Below, piece by piece: positions 1 to 8,405 of a stretch of 64,000 bases of DNA. Under the pieces are notes generated by a model. The model worked only from the letters and a program-made list of their open reading frames with translations. It did not search any database and was not told the origin of the DNA. The translations under genes were made by a program, and so were the position numbers. The stretch comes from Planococcus sp. MB-3u-03 (GTDB lineage Bacteria; Bacillota; Bacilli; Bacillales_A; Planococcaceae). The stretch is taken from contig NZ_CP025135.1 in the NCBI RefSeq assembly GCF_002833405.1, positions 3,314,541 through 3,378,540 on the forward strand, written 5' to 3'. The stretch's first letter is position 1. Each line of letters begins with the position of its first letter.

Positions 1-963
1 GATTTTCATCGCTTTGCCCTTCACTTTGATGGTGCCCGTGTATTTTTTGCGGTAGCCGAATAAACTTTCAAACAGCTCCGTCCGGCCGTCTCCCGCAAGC
101 CCGGTAAACCCGACAATCTGGCCTTTTCGGACGGTAAAGTCGATGTCCTGGAATAAGCCAGGGCTGCTTAAGCGCTCGACTTCCAGAGCCATTTCGCCAA
201 ATTCGTGCTCATGGACAAAGCGCTCCTGTGAAATCGCTTTGCCGACCATCAGCTTGGTGATTTCCTCTAAATTTCCGCTCTGCATGCCATCCGTCTTCAC
301 TAGCTGGCCGTCGCGCAGCACGGTGTAGCGGTCGCATACCGCTTGGATTTCCTTTAATTTATGGGAAATATAAATGATGGATACGCCCGATTTCTTCAAG
401 TTGCGCATCAATTCGAACAGCCGGCCCACTTCATGTTCCGCGAGCGATGTCGTCGGTTCATCCATGATGATCAGCTTCGATTTATGCAGCAGCGCTTTTG
501 AAATCTCGATCAATTGCTTATAGGACGTGGCGAGATTGCGCACATATTCTTTCGGATTGAGGAACACGCCCAGTTCCGCCAAGATCTCACGCGTTTGGCG
601 GCACATTTCTTCCACGTTCAAAAATCCGGCCTTGTTGCGAATTTCTGAACCTAGAAACATGTTTTCATACACTTTCAAATCATTGACCATATTCAGCTCC
701 TGATGGATGAAGCTGATGCCATGCGCCTGGGAAATATGCGGGTTCGCCATATTTACCTGTTTGCCTTCAATGAAAATCTGCCCGCTGTCCGGTTGGTGGA
801 CGCCGCCTAAAATATTCATCAGCGTCGATTTGCCGGCGCCGTTTTCCCCAAGCAAGGCATGAATCTCCCCTTTTTCTACTTCCAGCGTCACTTTCTTTAA
901 AACTGGGACGCCGTTAAATGATTTCTCGATTTGGTTCATCGCCACAAAAGGCTGCGAAGTCAT
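1..963 (-). CDS. Sugar ABC transporter ATP-binding protein, C-terminus cut by window edge
   Basis: RbsA/MglA-type ATPase that energises import of a monosaccharide through a membrane permease. The first 321 codons are visible and the rest lies left of the window. It starts with MTSQPFVAMNQIEKSF. Walker A is GENGAGKST, Walker B with the D-loop is LIIMDEPTTSL, and the start of the second ATPase half (FTGLAGDGRTELFESLFGY) is present, which marks the duplicated sugar-importer ATPase class. The gene lies 64 bp downstream of the binding-protein gene on the same strand, so they probably form one operon with a permease gene beyond the edge. The sugar cannot be told from this sequence. Confidence 0.93.
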   Translation of the reverse strand, partial: MTSQPFVAMNQIEKSFNGVPVLKKVTLEVEKGEIHALLGENGAGKSTLMNILGGVHQPDSGQIFIEGKQVNMANPHISQAHGISFIHQELNMVNDLKVYENMFLGSEIRNKAGFLNVEEMCRQTREILAELGVFLNPKEYVRNLATSYKQLIEISKALLHKSKLIIMDEPTTSLAEHEVGRLFELMRNLKKSGVSIIYISHKLKEIQAVCDRYTVLRDGQLVKTDGMQSGNLEEITKLMVGKAISQERFVHEHEFGEMALEVERLSSPGLFQDIDFTVRKGQIVGFTGLAGDGRTELFESLFGYRKKYTGTIKVKGKAMKI

Positions 964-1027
964 GTCTTAACCTCCTTATAGGAAAAGAGGAAATGCAATG
1001 GCTCCACTGCATTTCCCGGCTATTAGC

Positions 1028-2017
1028 TTAGAATTTCGATTCCGGATCGTAATACTCATCCACATTTTCTTTGGTCACTTGCGTCGCTTCCTTGACGACC
1101 ATCGATTCAGCCGGCTCCTCACCTTGCGCCAAATCACCAGCGATCGTCACTGCATCTTCGACCATGGTCGGTGAATACAAGAACGTCGCTTTCATCAGCC
1201 CGTCGTTTTGGATGTCTTCGAATACGCCTTTCGCGCCGCCTGCCCCTGTGACAAATTGGATATCCGTCCGGCCTGCTTCTTTAATAGCCTGCATGACGCC
1301 TAATGCCATGCCATCATCTTGAGTGAAAACGGCATCGATTTCAGGATTGGCTTGCAAAATGTTTTGCATGACTTCCAATGATTTCTCAGTGGAAAAGTCG
1401 CCGCTTTGCGAAGCGATGATTTCCATGCCTTCCTGCCCTTCAACTGCTTCTTTAAATCCGGATCCCCGCTGTTCCGTTACCGAACTCGGCGGCCCAGTGA
1501 TTTCAACGATTTTCCCTTCGCCATTCAATTGCTCAACGAAGTATTTGCCGGCATTGACGCCGATTCCTTCGTTATCCCCTTTGACAACCACTGTCGCTGC
1601 ATCGTTTTCCAGTTCGCGGTCAACGATGACGAGCGGGATGCCTGCATCTTTGATTTTCTGGCCGACTGGGCTCAGCGCTGCGGATTCAATCGGCAGCATG
1701 ACAATGACGTCCACACCTTGTGCGATCAAATCATCCACGTCATTCGCTTGTTTGTTCGGGTCTGCTGCGTTGGTCATGACGTAATCAATGCCTTCTGATT
1801 CCTTCAACTCCATCGCCTGTTTCTCGGCACTGTCGATCAAGGCACCCATCCAACCGTGTGTTGCCGAAGGAAGCGAGATGCCGATCGTCATATCCCCGTC
1901 GCCTGAACCTTCATCCGTTGAACCCGAACTTTCGTTTTCCGTGCTGCCGCATGCCGCGAGTCCAAAAATCGTTACGAAAGACAATAAAATGAGCAATAGT
2001 TTTTTCACTTTATTCAC
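1028..2017 (-). CDS. Sugar ABC transporter substrate-binding lipoprotein
   Basis: Extracellular sugar-binding lipoprotein of the periplasmic-binding-protein-1 (ribose/galactose) class, 329 aa. Residues 1-23 form a lipoprotein signal peptide ending in the lipobox GLAAC, so Cys23 is the predicted lipidated residue. A Gly/Ser/Glu-rich linker follows, then the two-lobed binding fold (TIGISLPSATHGWMGAL, IPLVIVDREL, DAVFTQDDGMALG). It is the first gene of the minus-strand operon with the ATPase. An 18-bp palindromic operator begins 26 bp upstream of the start codon, so repression by the neighbouring LacI-type protein is likely. The ligand is unknown. Confidence 0.93.
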   Translation of the reverse strand: MNKVKKLLLILLSFVTIFGLAACGSTENESSGSTDEGSGDGDMTIGISLPSATHGWMGALIDSAEKQAMELKESEGIDYVMTNAADPNKQANDVDDLIAQGVDVIVMLPIESAALSPVGQKIKDAGIPLVIVDRELENDAATVVVKGDNEGIGVNAGKYFVEQLNGEGKIVEITGPPSSVTEQRGSGFKEAVEGQEGMEIIASQSGDFSTEKSLEVMQNILQANPEIDAVFTQDDGMALGVMQAIKEAGRTDIQFVTGAGGAKGVFEDIQNDGLMKATFLYSPTMVEDAVTIAGDLAQGEEPAESMVVKEATQVTKENVDEYYDPESKF

Positions 2018-2042
2018 CCCTTAATTTTTTATGGATCTGTTA

Positions 2043-2060
2043 AATGTAATCGATTACATT
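2043..2060. promoter_or_regulatory. LacI-family operator, perfect 18-bp palindrome
   Basis: AATGTAATCGATTACATT is a perfect palindrome just upstream of the substrate-binding gene. It has the central CG and length typical of LacI/PurR-family operators. The adjacent LacI-family gene is the obvious binder. Two weaker versions lie at 3152-3169 and 3259-3276. Confidence 0.75.
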
Positions 2061-2122
2061 AATGCTCAGGACCAGCGCTCTTTCTACCATCCCCATGTTC
2101 ATGAAGCGCTGGGCCAAGCCAT

Positions 2123-3112
2123 TTAGCCGGTGGTCGATTCCCGGATGACCAGTTCATGGCCCAGCACTACGCTGTCGACGGTTTTTCCTTGGATCTTCTC
2201 GATCAGCATACGCGCTGCGACCGTTCCCATTTTGTACATCGGCTGGGCGACGGTAGTCAATGCCGGATTGGTCATATTGGAGAAATCGATCTTGTCGAAC
2301 CCGACGACCGCGACATCATTCGGCACGTGCAAACCGGCGGCAGTGATTTCTTTCAAGGCGCCGATCGCCAGTAAATCCGATACCGCAAATACGGCAGTCG
2401 GCCGGTCTTCGAGGCGCAGTATTTTCTTCATCGCCATCTGGCCCTGCTCGAAACCGAGCTCATGCGTGTAGAAAATATAATCGCCATTCACTGGAATGTC
2501 GTGTTCACGCAATGCCCGTTCATAGCCCATCCGCCGCTCCCTGGCATACAGGAATTTTTCATCGGAATTCATCAATGCGATTTTTTTGTGGCCGATCTGG
2601 ATCAAATGCTTCACGGCGCGGTAAGACGCTTCCTCGCTGTCGATCGTGACATACGGGATGCCGATGCCGCCCCCGTATTCGCTGCACTGGATGATGGCGT
2701 AGTGTTCTGCGAGTTCTTTCAAGGTCTCGACATTCACTGCCGGGTCCATCGAAATGATGCCATCCGCCATTTTCTTGCGAACCAAATCGAAATATATCTC
2801 CTCCTTTTCAGGCTTGGAATCCGTTTCGCACAACAGGATGCTGTAATTCTGGCTGAGCGCCATATTCTCGATTCCTTTGATGATTTCAAAATAAAACGGG
2901 TTGGAGATCGTCGGGATCAAGATCAGCACAATACGGCTTTCCGAATTTCGCAAATTCCGGCCGAGCATGCTCGGCTCGTAGTTCAAGTACTGGATCGCCT
3001 CCTCCACTTTCAGTTTCGTTTTGGCCGTTACTTTGTCGTGGCCGTTCAATACCCGGGATACCGTGGCGACTGAAACCCCTGCATGCTTCGCTACTTGTTG
3101 TATGTTTGCCAT
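2123..3112 (-). CDS. LacI-family transcriptional regulator
   Basis: Local repressor of 329 aa. The N-terminal helix-turn-helix and hinge are canonical (IQQVAKHAGVSVATVSRVLN, residues 4-23), followed by a sugar-sensing domain related to periplasmic binding proteins (ILIPTISNPFYFEIIKGIE, VGFDKIDFSNMTNPALTTV). It lies immediately upstream of the transporter operon on the same strand and faces the divergent TIM-barrel gene. Operator-like palindromes occur before the binding-protein gene and on both sides of the divergent intergenic region. It probably represses both units until a sugar-derived ligand binds, which is inference from position. Confidence 0.93.
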   Translation of the reverse strand: MANIQQVAKHAGVSVATVSRVLNGHDKVTAKTKLKVEEAIQYLNYEPSMLGRNLRNSESRIVLILIPTISNPFYFEIIKGIENMALSQNYSILLCETDSKPEKEEIYFDLVRKKMADGIISMDPAVNVETLKELAEHYAIIQCSEYGGGIGIPYVTIDSEEASYRAVKHLIQIGHKKIALMNSDEKFLYARERRMGYERALREHDIPVNGDYIFYTHELGFEQGQMAMKKILRLEDRPTAVFAVSDLLAIGALKEITAAGLHVPNDVAVVGFDKIDFSNMTNPALTTVAQPMYKMGTVAARMLIEKIQGKTVDSVVLGHELVIRESTTG

Positions 3113-3151
3113 ATGCTTTTCCTTCTTTCTGACGCGACACTTCTGTTGTGA

Positions 3152-3169
3152 AATGAAATCGTTTACATT
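3152..3169. promoter_or_regulatory. LacI operator-like site upstream of the lacI gene
   Basis: AATGAAATCGTTTACATT matches the 2043-2060 palindrome at 16 of 18 positions. It lies about 40 bp upstream of the regulator start, a position suited to autoregulation. Confidence 0.6.
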
Positions 3170-3258
3170 TTCATCATAATTTGTTCAGAATTATCTGTCA
3201 ATAACTATTTTATTGCATGAAATATATTGATTTACATCGTTTTATTCTATATGTTAAG

Positions 3259-3276
3259 AATGTAACGGTTTACATG
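3259..3276. promoter_or_regulatory. LacI operator-like site upstream of the isomerase gene
   Basis: AATGTAACGGTTTACATG matches the 2043-2060 palindrome at 14 of 18 positions, with both half-sites well kept. It lies about 37 bp upstream of the start of the divergent TIM-barrel gene. Confidence 0.5.
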
Positions 3277-3312
3277 TCAGTATAATCTGAAAACTTGAAT
3301 GGAGGAATTTTC

Positions 3313-4279
3313 ATGAAATTGGGGTTTTACCGTCTTATTTTCTGATCGGAATTTTGAAGATATGCTGGCTTATGTGGCCTCAAAAGGCATTGAAGCGATC
3401 GAACTGGGCACCGGTGGATATCCGGGCGATGCCCATTGCAAATTGGACGAACTGCTTGAAGACGCAGACCAGCAGCAAGTCTTCCTGAAACAAATCGACG
3501 ATGCCGGCCTCTTCATCAGCGCGCTCAGCTGCCACGCCAATCCGCTGCATCCCCAAAAAGACATTTCCGGAGCGGCTGATGAGCTGCTCGTCAAGACGAT
3601 GCAGCTCGCTTCCAAGCTCAAGGTGCCGGTCGTCAATACCTTCTCGGGCTGCCCGGGCGACCACGAGAACGCGTTATACCCAAACTGGCCCGTCGCCGCC
3701 TGGCCGAACGATTTCCAGGAAGTGCTCGCCTGGCAATGGGAACAGAAATTGATTCCTTATTGGAAAGAAAAAAACGCTTTGGCGGAATCGCTTGGCGTCA
3801 AGATCGGCTTAGAGCTGCACGGCGGCTTTTCCGTCCATACGCCCGCGACCATGCTGCGCTTGCGTGAAGCATGCGGCCCGTATATCGGCGCGAATCTCGA
3901 CCCGAGCCATATGTGGTGGCAAGGCATCGACCCGGTTGAAGCGATCAAGATTCTCGGGCGGGAAAACGCCATCCATCATTTCCACGCGAAAGACACCATC
4001 ATCGACCAGGAAAACACCAACCGCAATGGCTTGACTGATATGACCGACTACTCTGAGATGAAAGACCGCGCTTGGTATTTCCGCACCGTCGGATTCGGCC
4101 ACGGCCAAAAAACCTGGGCTGACATCATCAGCACCTTGCGCCTCTACGGCTATGATTACGTCGTCAGCATCGAGCATGAAGACGGCTTGATGTCGATCAA
4201 CGAAGGCTTCACAAAAGCAGTGGAGAACCTGAAGCCGGTCATGGTCAAGGAATCGGTCAATGAGATGTGGTGGGTGTAG
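3313..4279 (+). CDS. Sugar phosphate isomerase/epimerase, xylose-isomerase-like TIM barrel, frameshifted near its start
   Basis: TIM-barrel protein of the AP-endonuclease-2/xylose isomerase superfamily. Metal-site signatures are visible (KIGLELHGGFSVH, GANLDPSHMWWQG, IHHFHAKDT, VVSIEHEDG). The best start is ATG 3313, preceded by GGAGGA, but that frame stops after ten codons. The rest of the protein is open in the frame of ATG 3362. Adding one G and one T to the runs GGGG and TTTT after codon 3 would give MKLGVFTVLFSDRNFEDM, the usual start of this family. The lesion is therefore either a real frameshift or two missed homopolymer bases. Divergent from lacI and probably catabolic with the transported sugar. 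Confidence 0.85.
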
Positions 4280-4326
4280 CTTTAGGATGCATCGTGGCTT
4301 ATCGTGCAATAGAAAGCGGACCTCTT

Positions 4327-4348
4327 AAGCGGATCCCGCTTTTTTTTG
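4327..4348 (+). terminator. Rho-independent terminator after the isomerase gene
   Basis: AAGCGG pairs with CCGCTT across a 3-nt loop and is followed by a run of T. Confidence 0.75.
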
Positions 4349-4504
4349 CGTCTTTATCACTCAACTCCCCTTTTTCACCTTCCTGCCCTTCTATCAGTTG
4401 GCGCTCGCCATTGAGAAATTCTCTCTCCAATTTATGGTTAACCCTATTCTGAAATATTTAATAATTATTAACTTCACAATCTTTCCCGTTCTTTCTCTTT
4501 GTTT

Positions 4505-4518
4505 ATTTCCCGGGAAAA
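4505..4518. promoter_or_regulatory. Noc-binding-site-like palindrome
   Basis: ATTTCCCGGGAAAA matches the B. subtilis Noc site ATTTCCCGGGAAAT at 13 of 14 positions. A noc gene is present in this window at 55877-56740. The site lies in the 454-bp gap between the isomerase and ahpC genes. Confidence 0.5.
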
Positions 4519-4552
4519 CTACTTGTTTCTAAGATTTCAATGAGTGTTTACT

Positions 4553-4566
4553 AGAAAGCGTTTACA
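4553..4566. promoter_or_regulatory. cre-like (CcpA) site upstream of ahpC
   Basis: AGAAAGCGTTTACA matches the cre consensus TGWAARCGYTWNCW at 13 of 14 positions. It lies 15 bp upstream of the predicted ahpC -35 box. Confidence 0.45.
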
Positions 4567-4580
4567 CCTTAGGGTTCTCT

Positions 4581-4609
4581 TTGACAAAATTCTCGTTTCA
4601 TATGACAAT
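4581..4609 (+). promoter_or_regulatory. Predicted sigma-A promoter of ahpCF
   Basis: A perfect -35 TTGACA (4581-4586) is followed after 17 bp by GACAAT (4604-4609) as a weak -10. The PerR-like box begins 11 bp downstream, about where the transcript would start. Confidence 0.55.
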
Positions 4610-4619
4610 AGAAATAGAA

Positions 4620-4634
4620 TTAGAATTATTATAA
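4620..4634. promoter_or_regulatory. PerR-box-like operator of ahpCF
   Basis: TTAGAATTATTATAA matches the PerR box TTATAATNATTATAA at every specified base but one. Its position over the transcription start of a peroxide-reductase operon fits PerR repression relieved by peroxide. Fur boxes are similar, so the regulator is inferred from context. Confidence 0.65.
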
Positions 4635-4733
4635 TCAGATAACGATATTAATTGAAGCCACCCACTTTGATTATTTTTTTTGGCGTTATCGATTATGGTC
4701 ATTCTAAAAAAACATTCAGGAGGTAATTATTTT

Positions 4734-5303
4734 ATGTCTTTGATCGGAAAAGAAATCCAACCATTTAACGCGTCAGCTTACCAGGCGGCGAGCGGCGAAT
4801 TTATCGAGGTCACGGAAGAAAACATGAAAGGCCAATGGAGCGTCGTGTGCTTCTACCCAGCAGATTTCACGTTCGTTTGCCCAACTGAACTTGAAGACCT
4901 CCAAAGCCAATACGCAACATTGAAAGAGCTTGGCGTTGAAGTATACTCTGTTTCTACAGACACTCACTTCACTCACAAAGCTTGGCACGACCATTCAGAT
5001 GCAATCGGCAAAATCGAATACACCATGATCGGTGACCCATCGCAGCGCATTTCACGCGGATTCGATGTTCTTAACGAAGAAGAAGGCCTTGCACAGCGCG
5101 GCACATTCATCGTTGACCCAGAAGGCATCGTCCAAGCTGCAGAAATCAACGCAGACGGCATCGGCCGCGACGCAAGCACGCTTGTCGGCAAAATCAAAGC
5201 AGCACAATATGTGCGCAACAACCCAGGCGAAGTATGCCCGGCTAAATGGGAAGAAGGCGGCGACACATTGAAGCCAAGCCTTGACCTTGTAGGCAAAATT
5301 TAA
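4734..5303 (+). CDS. ahpC: Alkyl hydroperoxide reductase subunit C (peroxiredoxin)
   Basis: Typical 2-Cys peroxiredoxin of 189 aa that reduces hydrogen peroxide and organic peroxides in the cytoplasm. The peroxidatic Cys motif is [14 protein letters not shown] and the resolving Cys lies in GEVCPAKW near the C-terminus. ATG 4734 ([11 protein letters not shown]) is chosen because CAGGAGG precedes it at the right distance. An upstream in-frame ATG at 4680 would add 18 unlike residues. The partner reductase ahpF begins 13 bp downstream. Expression is probably controlled by the PerR-like box upstream. Confidence 0.97.
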   Translation: MSLIGKEIQPFNASAYQAASGEFIEVTEENMKGQWSVVCFYPADFTFVCPTELEDLQSQYATLKELGVEVYSVSTDTHFTHKAWHDHSDAIGKIEYTMIGDPSQRISRGFDVLNEEEGLAQRGTFIVDPEGIVQAAEINADGIGRDASTLVGKIKAAQYVRNNPGEVCPAKWEEGGDTLKPSLDLVGKI

Positions 5304-5315
5304 GGAGTTTTGACA

Positions 5316-6863
5316 ATGATACTAGATGCGCAAATCAAATCTCAATTAGAGCAATACTTGCAGCTATTGGAAGGCGACGTGCTGCTCCAAGTGAGCGCCG
5401 GATCCGATAAGGTATCAACAGATATGGTCGATTTGGTGGAAGAACTGTCCGCCATGTCCCCGCGCATTCAAATGGAGCGCACGGAGCTTGAGAGAACCCC
5501 GAGCTTCAGCGTCACCCGTCCTGGAGAAGAAATCGGCATCACTTTCGCCGGCATCCCGCTTGGCCATGAGTTCACTTCGCTCGTCCTTGCCCTGTTGCAA
5601 GTGAGCGGACGCGCGCCAAAAGCCGACCCGAAAACGATGGACCAGATCAAAAACCTGGAAGGTTCTTATCATTTTGAATCCTATATCAGCTTGAGCTGCC
5701 AGAACTGCCCGGAAGTCGTGCAATCACTTAATTTGATGAGCGTCCTCAACCCGAACATCACGCACACGATGATCGACGGCGCTGCCTTCAAAGAAGAAGT
5801 CGAACGCAAAGACATCATGGCTGTTCCAACCGTTTTCTTGAACGGCGAATCGTTCGCAAGCGGACGCATGTCGCTTGAAGAATTGCTCGCAAAACTTGGC
5901 AGCGCACCGGATGCATCCGAATTCGAAGACAAAGAGCCGTTTGACGTGCTCGTCGTCGGCGGCGGCCCGGCTGGAGCCAGCGCAGCGATCTATGCGGCAC
6001 GTAAAGGCATCCGCACAGGCATCGTCGCGGAGCGTTTCGGTGGCCAGGTGATGGATACCTTAAGCATCGAGAACTTCGTCAGCGTTAAGCATACAGAAGG
6101 CCCGAAATTTGCGGCAAGCCTCGAAGAGCATGTGAAAGAATACGATATCGAGCTGATGAACTTGCAGCGTGCGAAACGCTTGGAGAAAAAAGAGCTGTTC
6201 GAGCTTGAACTCGAAAACGGCGCTGTCGTCAAAGGCAAGACCGTCATTCTTTCAACAGGTGCCCGCTGGCGCAATATCGGCGTTCCTGGCGAAGAGGAAT
6301 TCAAGAACAAAGGCGTGGCGTACTGCCCGCATTGCGACGGCCCGTTATTTGCCGGCAAAGACGTCGCGGTCATCGGCGGCGGCAATTCCGGCGTCGAAGC
6401 GGCGATCGACCTTGCAGGCATCACGAATCACGTGACGGTGCTGGAATACAACGCAGAGCTTAAAGCGGATTCCGTTTTGCAGGACCGCCTGAAGAGCCTG
6501 CCGAATGTCACGGTGCTGACGAATGCACGCACACAGGAAATTACCGGCACCGATAAAGTGAACGGCCTTTCCTATATCGACCTTCAAACCGGCGAAGAAA
6601 AGCATGTCGAACTATCCGGCGTCTTCGTCCAAATCGGCCTCGTGCCAAACACCGACTGGCTCGGTGACTTCGTCGAGCGCACAGCGCACGGCGAGATCAT
6701 CATCGACCAGCGCGGCGCAACGAATATGCCGGGCGTGTTTGCGGCAGGCGACTGCACGAACATCCCGTACAAACAGATCATCATTTCGATGGGCTCTGGC
6801 GCAACGGCTTCACTGAGCGCGTTCGACCACCTTATCCGAAGCGATATCCCTGTTTTGGTGTAA
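5316..6863 (+). CDS. ahpF: Alkyl hydroperoxide reductase subunit F
   Basis: Flavoprotein disulfide reductase of 515 aa that passes NADH electrons to AhpC. The N-terminal tandem thioredoxin-like domain has a redox pair in [13 protein letters not shown] binding is shown by [19 protein letters not shown], the active-site pair by [17 protein letters not shown] binding by [14 protein letters not shown], and the C-terminal FAD motif by [12 protein letters not shown] 5316 ([10 protein letters not shown]) is preferred with GGAG upstream, although an in-frame TTG lies two codons earlier. It is co-transcribed with ahpC and followed by a strong hairpin. Confidence 0.97.
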   Translation: MILDAQIKSQLEQYLQLLEGDVLLQVSAGSDKVSTDMVDLVEELSAMSPRIQMERTELERTPSFSVTRPGEEIGITFAGIPLGHEFTSLVLALLQVSGRAPKADPKTMDQIKNLEGSYHFESYISLSCQNCPEVVQSLNLMSVLNPNITHTMIDGAAFKEEVERKDIMAVPTVFLNGESFASGRMSLEELLAKLGSAPDASEFEDKEPFDVLVVGGGPAGASAAIYAARKGIRTGIVAERFGGQVMDTLSIENFVSVKHTEGPKFAASLEEHVKEYDIELMNLQRAKRLEKKELFELELENGAVVKGKTVILSTGARWRNIGVPGEEEFKNKGVAYCPHCDGPLFAGKDVAVIGGGNSGVEAAIDLAGITNHVTVLEYNAELKADSVLQDRLKSLPNVTVLTNARTQEITGTDKVNGLSYIDLQTGEEKHVELSGVFVQIGLVPNTDWLGDFVERTAHGEIIIDQRGATNMPGVFAAGDCTNIPYKQIIISMGSGATASLSAFDHLIRSDIPVLV

Positions 6864-6871
6864 TAAAAGAT

Positions 6872-6914
6872 AAAAGGACTGCGGAGAGATTTTTCTCTTC
6901 GCAGTCCTTTTTGT
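6872..6914 (+). terminator. Terminator after ahpF
   Basis: A long stem pairs AAAAGGACTGC...GAGAGA with TCTC..GCAGTCCTTTTT around a T loop and ends in a T run. It probably also serves the converging deaminase gene. Confidence 0.85.
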
Positions 6915-6923
6915 ATTCAAAAG

Positions 6924-6976
6924 AAATGGCAGATGTCCATCGCGACGGACGCTTTCCGCGGGCACGGCTTCAGCCT
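6924..6976. repeat. Truncated copy of the GC-rich intergenic repeat
   Basis: About 53 bp here is nearly the reverse complement of the right end of the repeat at 50090-50262 (shared GGCTGAAGCCGTGCCCGCGG, then AAGCGTCCGTCGC and ATGGACATCT). Only one end of the element is present. Confidence 0.7.
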
Positions 6977-6991
6977 TTTCATTTTGACCAC

Positions 6992-7474
6992 TTACTGTTT
7001 CGATTTGTGCAAACGCCGGTGAAGCTGGTGCACTTGTTCCGCCAGCTCCGGTACTGGCCCGTCGACGTTCGGGTCTTTCAGGATTTCAGGGATGGACAAA
7101 TTGCGGACAGGCGAAGGTTCCGCGCCCAGCTCTTGCATCCACTCGCCTAATTGCTTCGACGAACTCGCGTAGACGATGCGGCCGAGCCCGACCCAGCCAT
7201 GCGCAGCCGCACACATCGGGCAATGCTCGCCTGATGTATAGACGATTGCCTCGGCCCGTTCATGTGGCGCCATGTGTTCTGCCGCCCAGCGCGCAATCGC
7301 GAATTCTGGATGCTGCGTATGGTCGCCGCCTGCCACGTGGTTATGGTCTTCGAACAGCACCTCTCCCTGTGCTGATACGAGAACTGAACCAAACGGCTCG
7401 TCCCCTTTTCCCAGTGCTTGTTCGGCGAGTTCTACGCAGCGCTGCAAATACTGTAAATCTTTTTCAGTTATCAT
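6992..7474 (-). CDS. Nucleoside/guanine deaminase, CMP/dCMP deaminase superfamily
   Basis: Cytoplasmic zinc-dependent deaminase of 160 aa. The zinc site is visible as HPEFAIARWAA (His ligand and catalytic Glu) and GEHCPMCAAAHGWVG (two Cys ligands). HPE in place of the commoner HAE, and the ending after the zinc fold, resemble guanine-deaminase-like and general nucleoside deaminases rather than TadA. The gene is monocistronic on the minus strand and converges on ahpF. The substrate (guanine, cytosine or a nucleoside) cannot be fixed from the sequence. Confidence 0.85.
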   Translation of the reverse strand: MITEKDLQYLQRCVELAEQALGKGDEPFGSVLVSAQGEVLFEDHNHVAGGDHTQHPEFAIARWAAEHMAPHERAEAIVYTSGEHCPMCAAAHGWVGLGRIVYASSSKQLGEWMQELGAEPSPVRNLSIPEILKDPNVDGPVPELAEQVHQLHRRLHKSKQ

Positions 7475-7545
7475 AGTGGTCCTCCTTTAAATGCTTCTCA
7501 CCAAGTATATCCAACCTGTATAAAAATTTTGATCCACCCTGCTCT

Positions 7546-8202
7546 TCATTTATAAACATCTTTTAAATTCTCTAACTCGCTCTTTGGAATGGCCACTTCT
7601 TGCGTCCCCATAGATCCTGCAGTGATTTCGTATTGGTCAAACACTAGAACTAACTCTTGTTCGGTTAAATAGAATTGCTGCTCTTCTTTAACTTGGTCGA
7701 ACGGAAAAGACAGGTTCTCCTTTAGGCCACTTGCCTCCATCTCTAGATTCGTTGCAGCCAAAAGATCGTCTTCGTAATTCTCTTCTTCAAACAACTCAGC
7801 TATTCCTATAGCTGAACCCGACTGCAATTCATAGTTTAGAGTCTCTTTGTAGTGCACCGTACGAGGAATGCCAGCCAGGGAATAAAAGCCGTCGAACAAT
7901 ATACTGATGACTTTTTCATTAAGGAGTTTCGTCTCAAAACTCAGCACGCCTTCTGCATGTAAGTCGGCCTCTCCTTCCTCTACCGCTTGCTCAGACTGTC
8001 TGATTTGCCCCTCCAACTGTTCACCAAGCCTCATCGCCTGTTCGTTGAATCCATCCAGCCCTTCCACTTGCGGCACCGTGATATCCAAAACCATTCCGTC
8101 GTCTTCCTGAGCCACCACGATCTCTTCCACTTCCACAGGCTCTGCACAGCCCGTCACAACCGCAACTGAGACTATACCGATTATGGACAATTTGCTCGCC
8201 AT
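7546..8202 (-). CDS. DUF3298-type lipoprotein (RsiV-like domain)
   Basis: Predicted surface lipoprotein of 218 aa. The N-terminus is a signal peptide ending in VVTGC, a lipobox with Cys19 as the lipidation site, followed by an acidic stretch. The C-terminal half (FETKLLNEKVISILFDGFYS, then ELFEEENYEDDLL, EQELVLVFDQYEI, and VAIPKSEL) matches the DUF3298 fold found in RsiV and in PdaC-type deacetylases. No deacetylase or anti-sigma domain is attached, so it is a stand-alone domain of unknown role, perhaps binding a cell-wall ligand. No operon partner is evident. Confidence 0.7.
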   Translation of the reverse strand: MASKLSIIGIVSVAVVTGCAEPVEVEEIVVAQEDDGMVLDITVPQVEGLDGFNEQAMRLGEQLEGQIRQSEQAVEEGEADLHAEGVLSFETKLLNEKVISILFDGFYSLAGIPRTVHYKETLNYELQSGSAIGIAELFEEENYEDDLLAATNLEMEASGLKENLSFPFDQVKEEQQFYLTEQELVLVFDQYEITAGSMGTQEVAIPKSELENLKDVYK

Positions 8203-8352
8203 CTTGCTCCCTCCTCTTTTAAATTCTGCGAATCGTATGTAAGGTGAACAAGGGGCTGATCCTGCTTTATTCGTATTGTATCTTCTCTATTTCAATTCTA
8301 GCGCCAAAGGAATAGTCCTCTTTATCTGAAGCTGTTGTTTCTAAAATGAGAA

Positions 8353-8384
8353 AGGCGCCGCAATGCATATGCACTGCAGCGCCT
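8353..8384 (-). terminator. Terminator-like hairpin after the DUF4317 gene
   Basis: AGGCGC pairs with GCGCCT, with further pairing through TGCA repeats in the loop, followed on the minus strand by a broken T run. Confidence 0.55.
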
Positions 8385-8405
8385 GCTGTTTCTGACAGGC
8401 CTGTC

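Noticed and set aside
4735..5300. Minus-strand ORFs opposite ahpC
   Set aside because: Antisense shadows without start signals.
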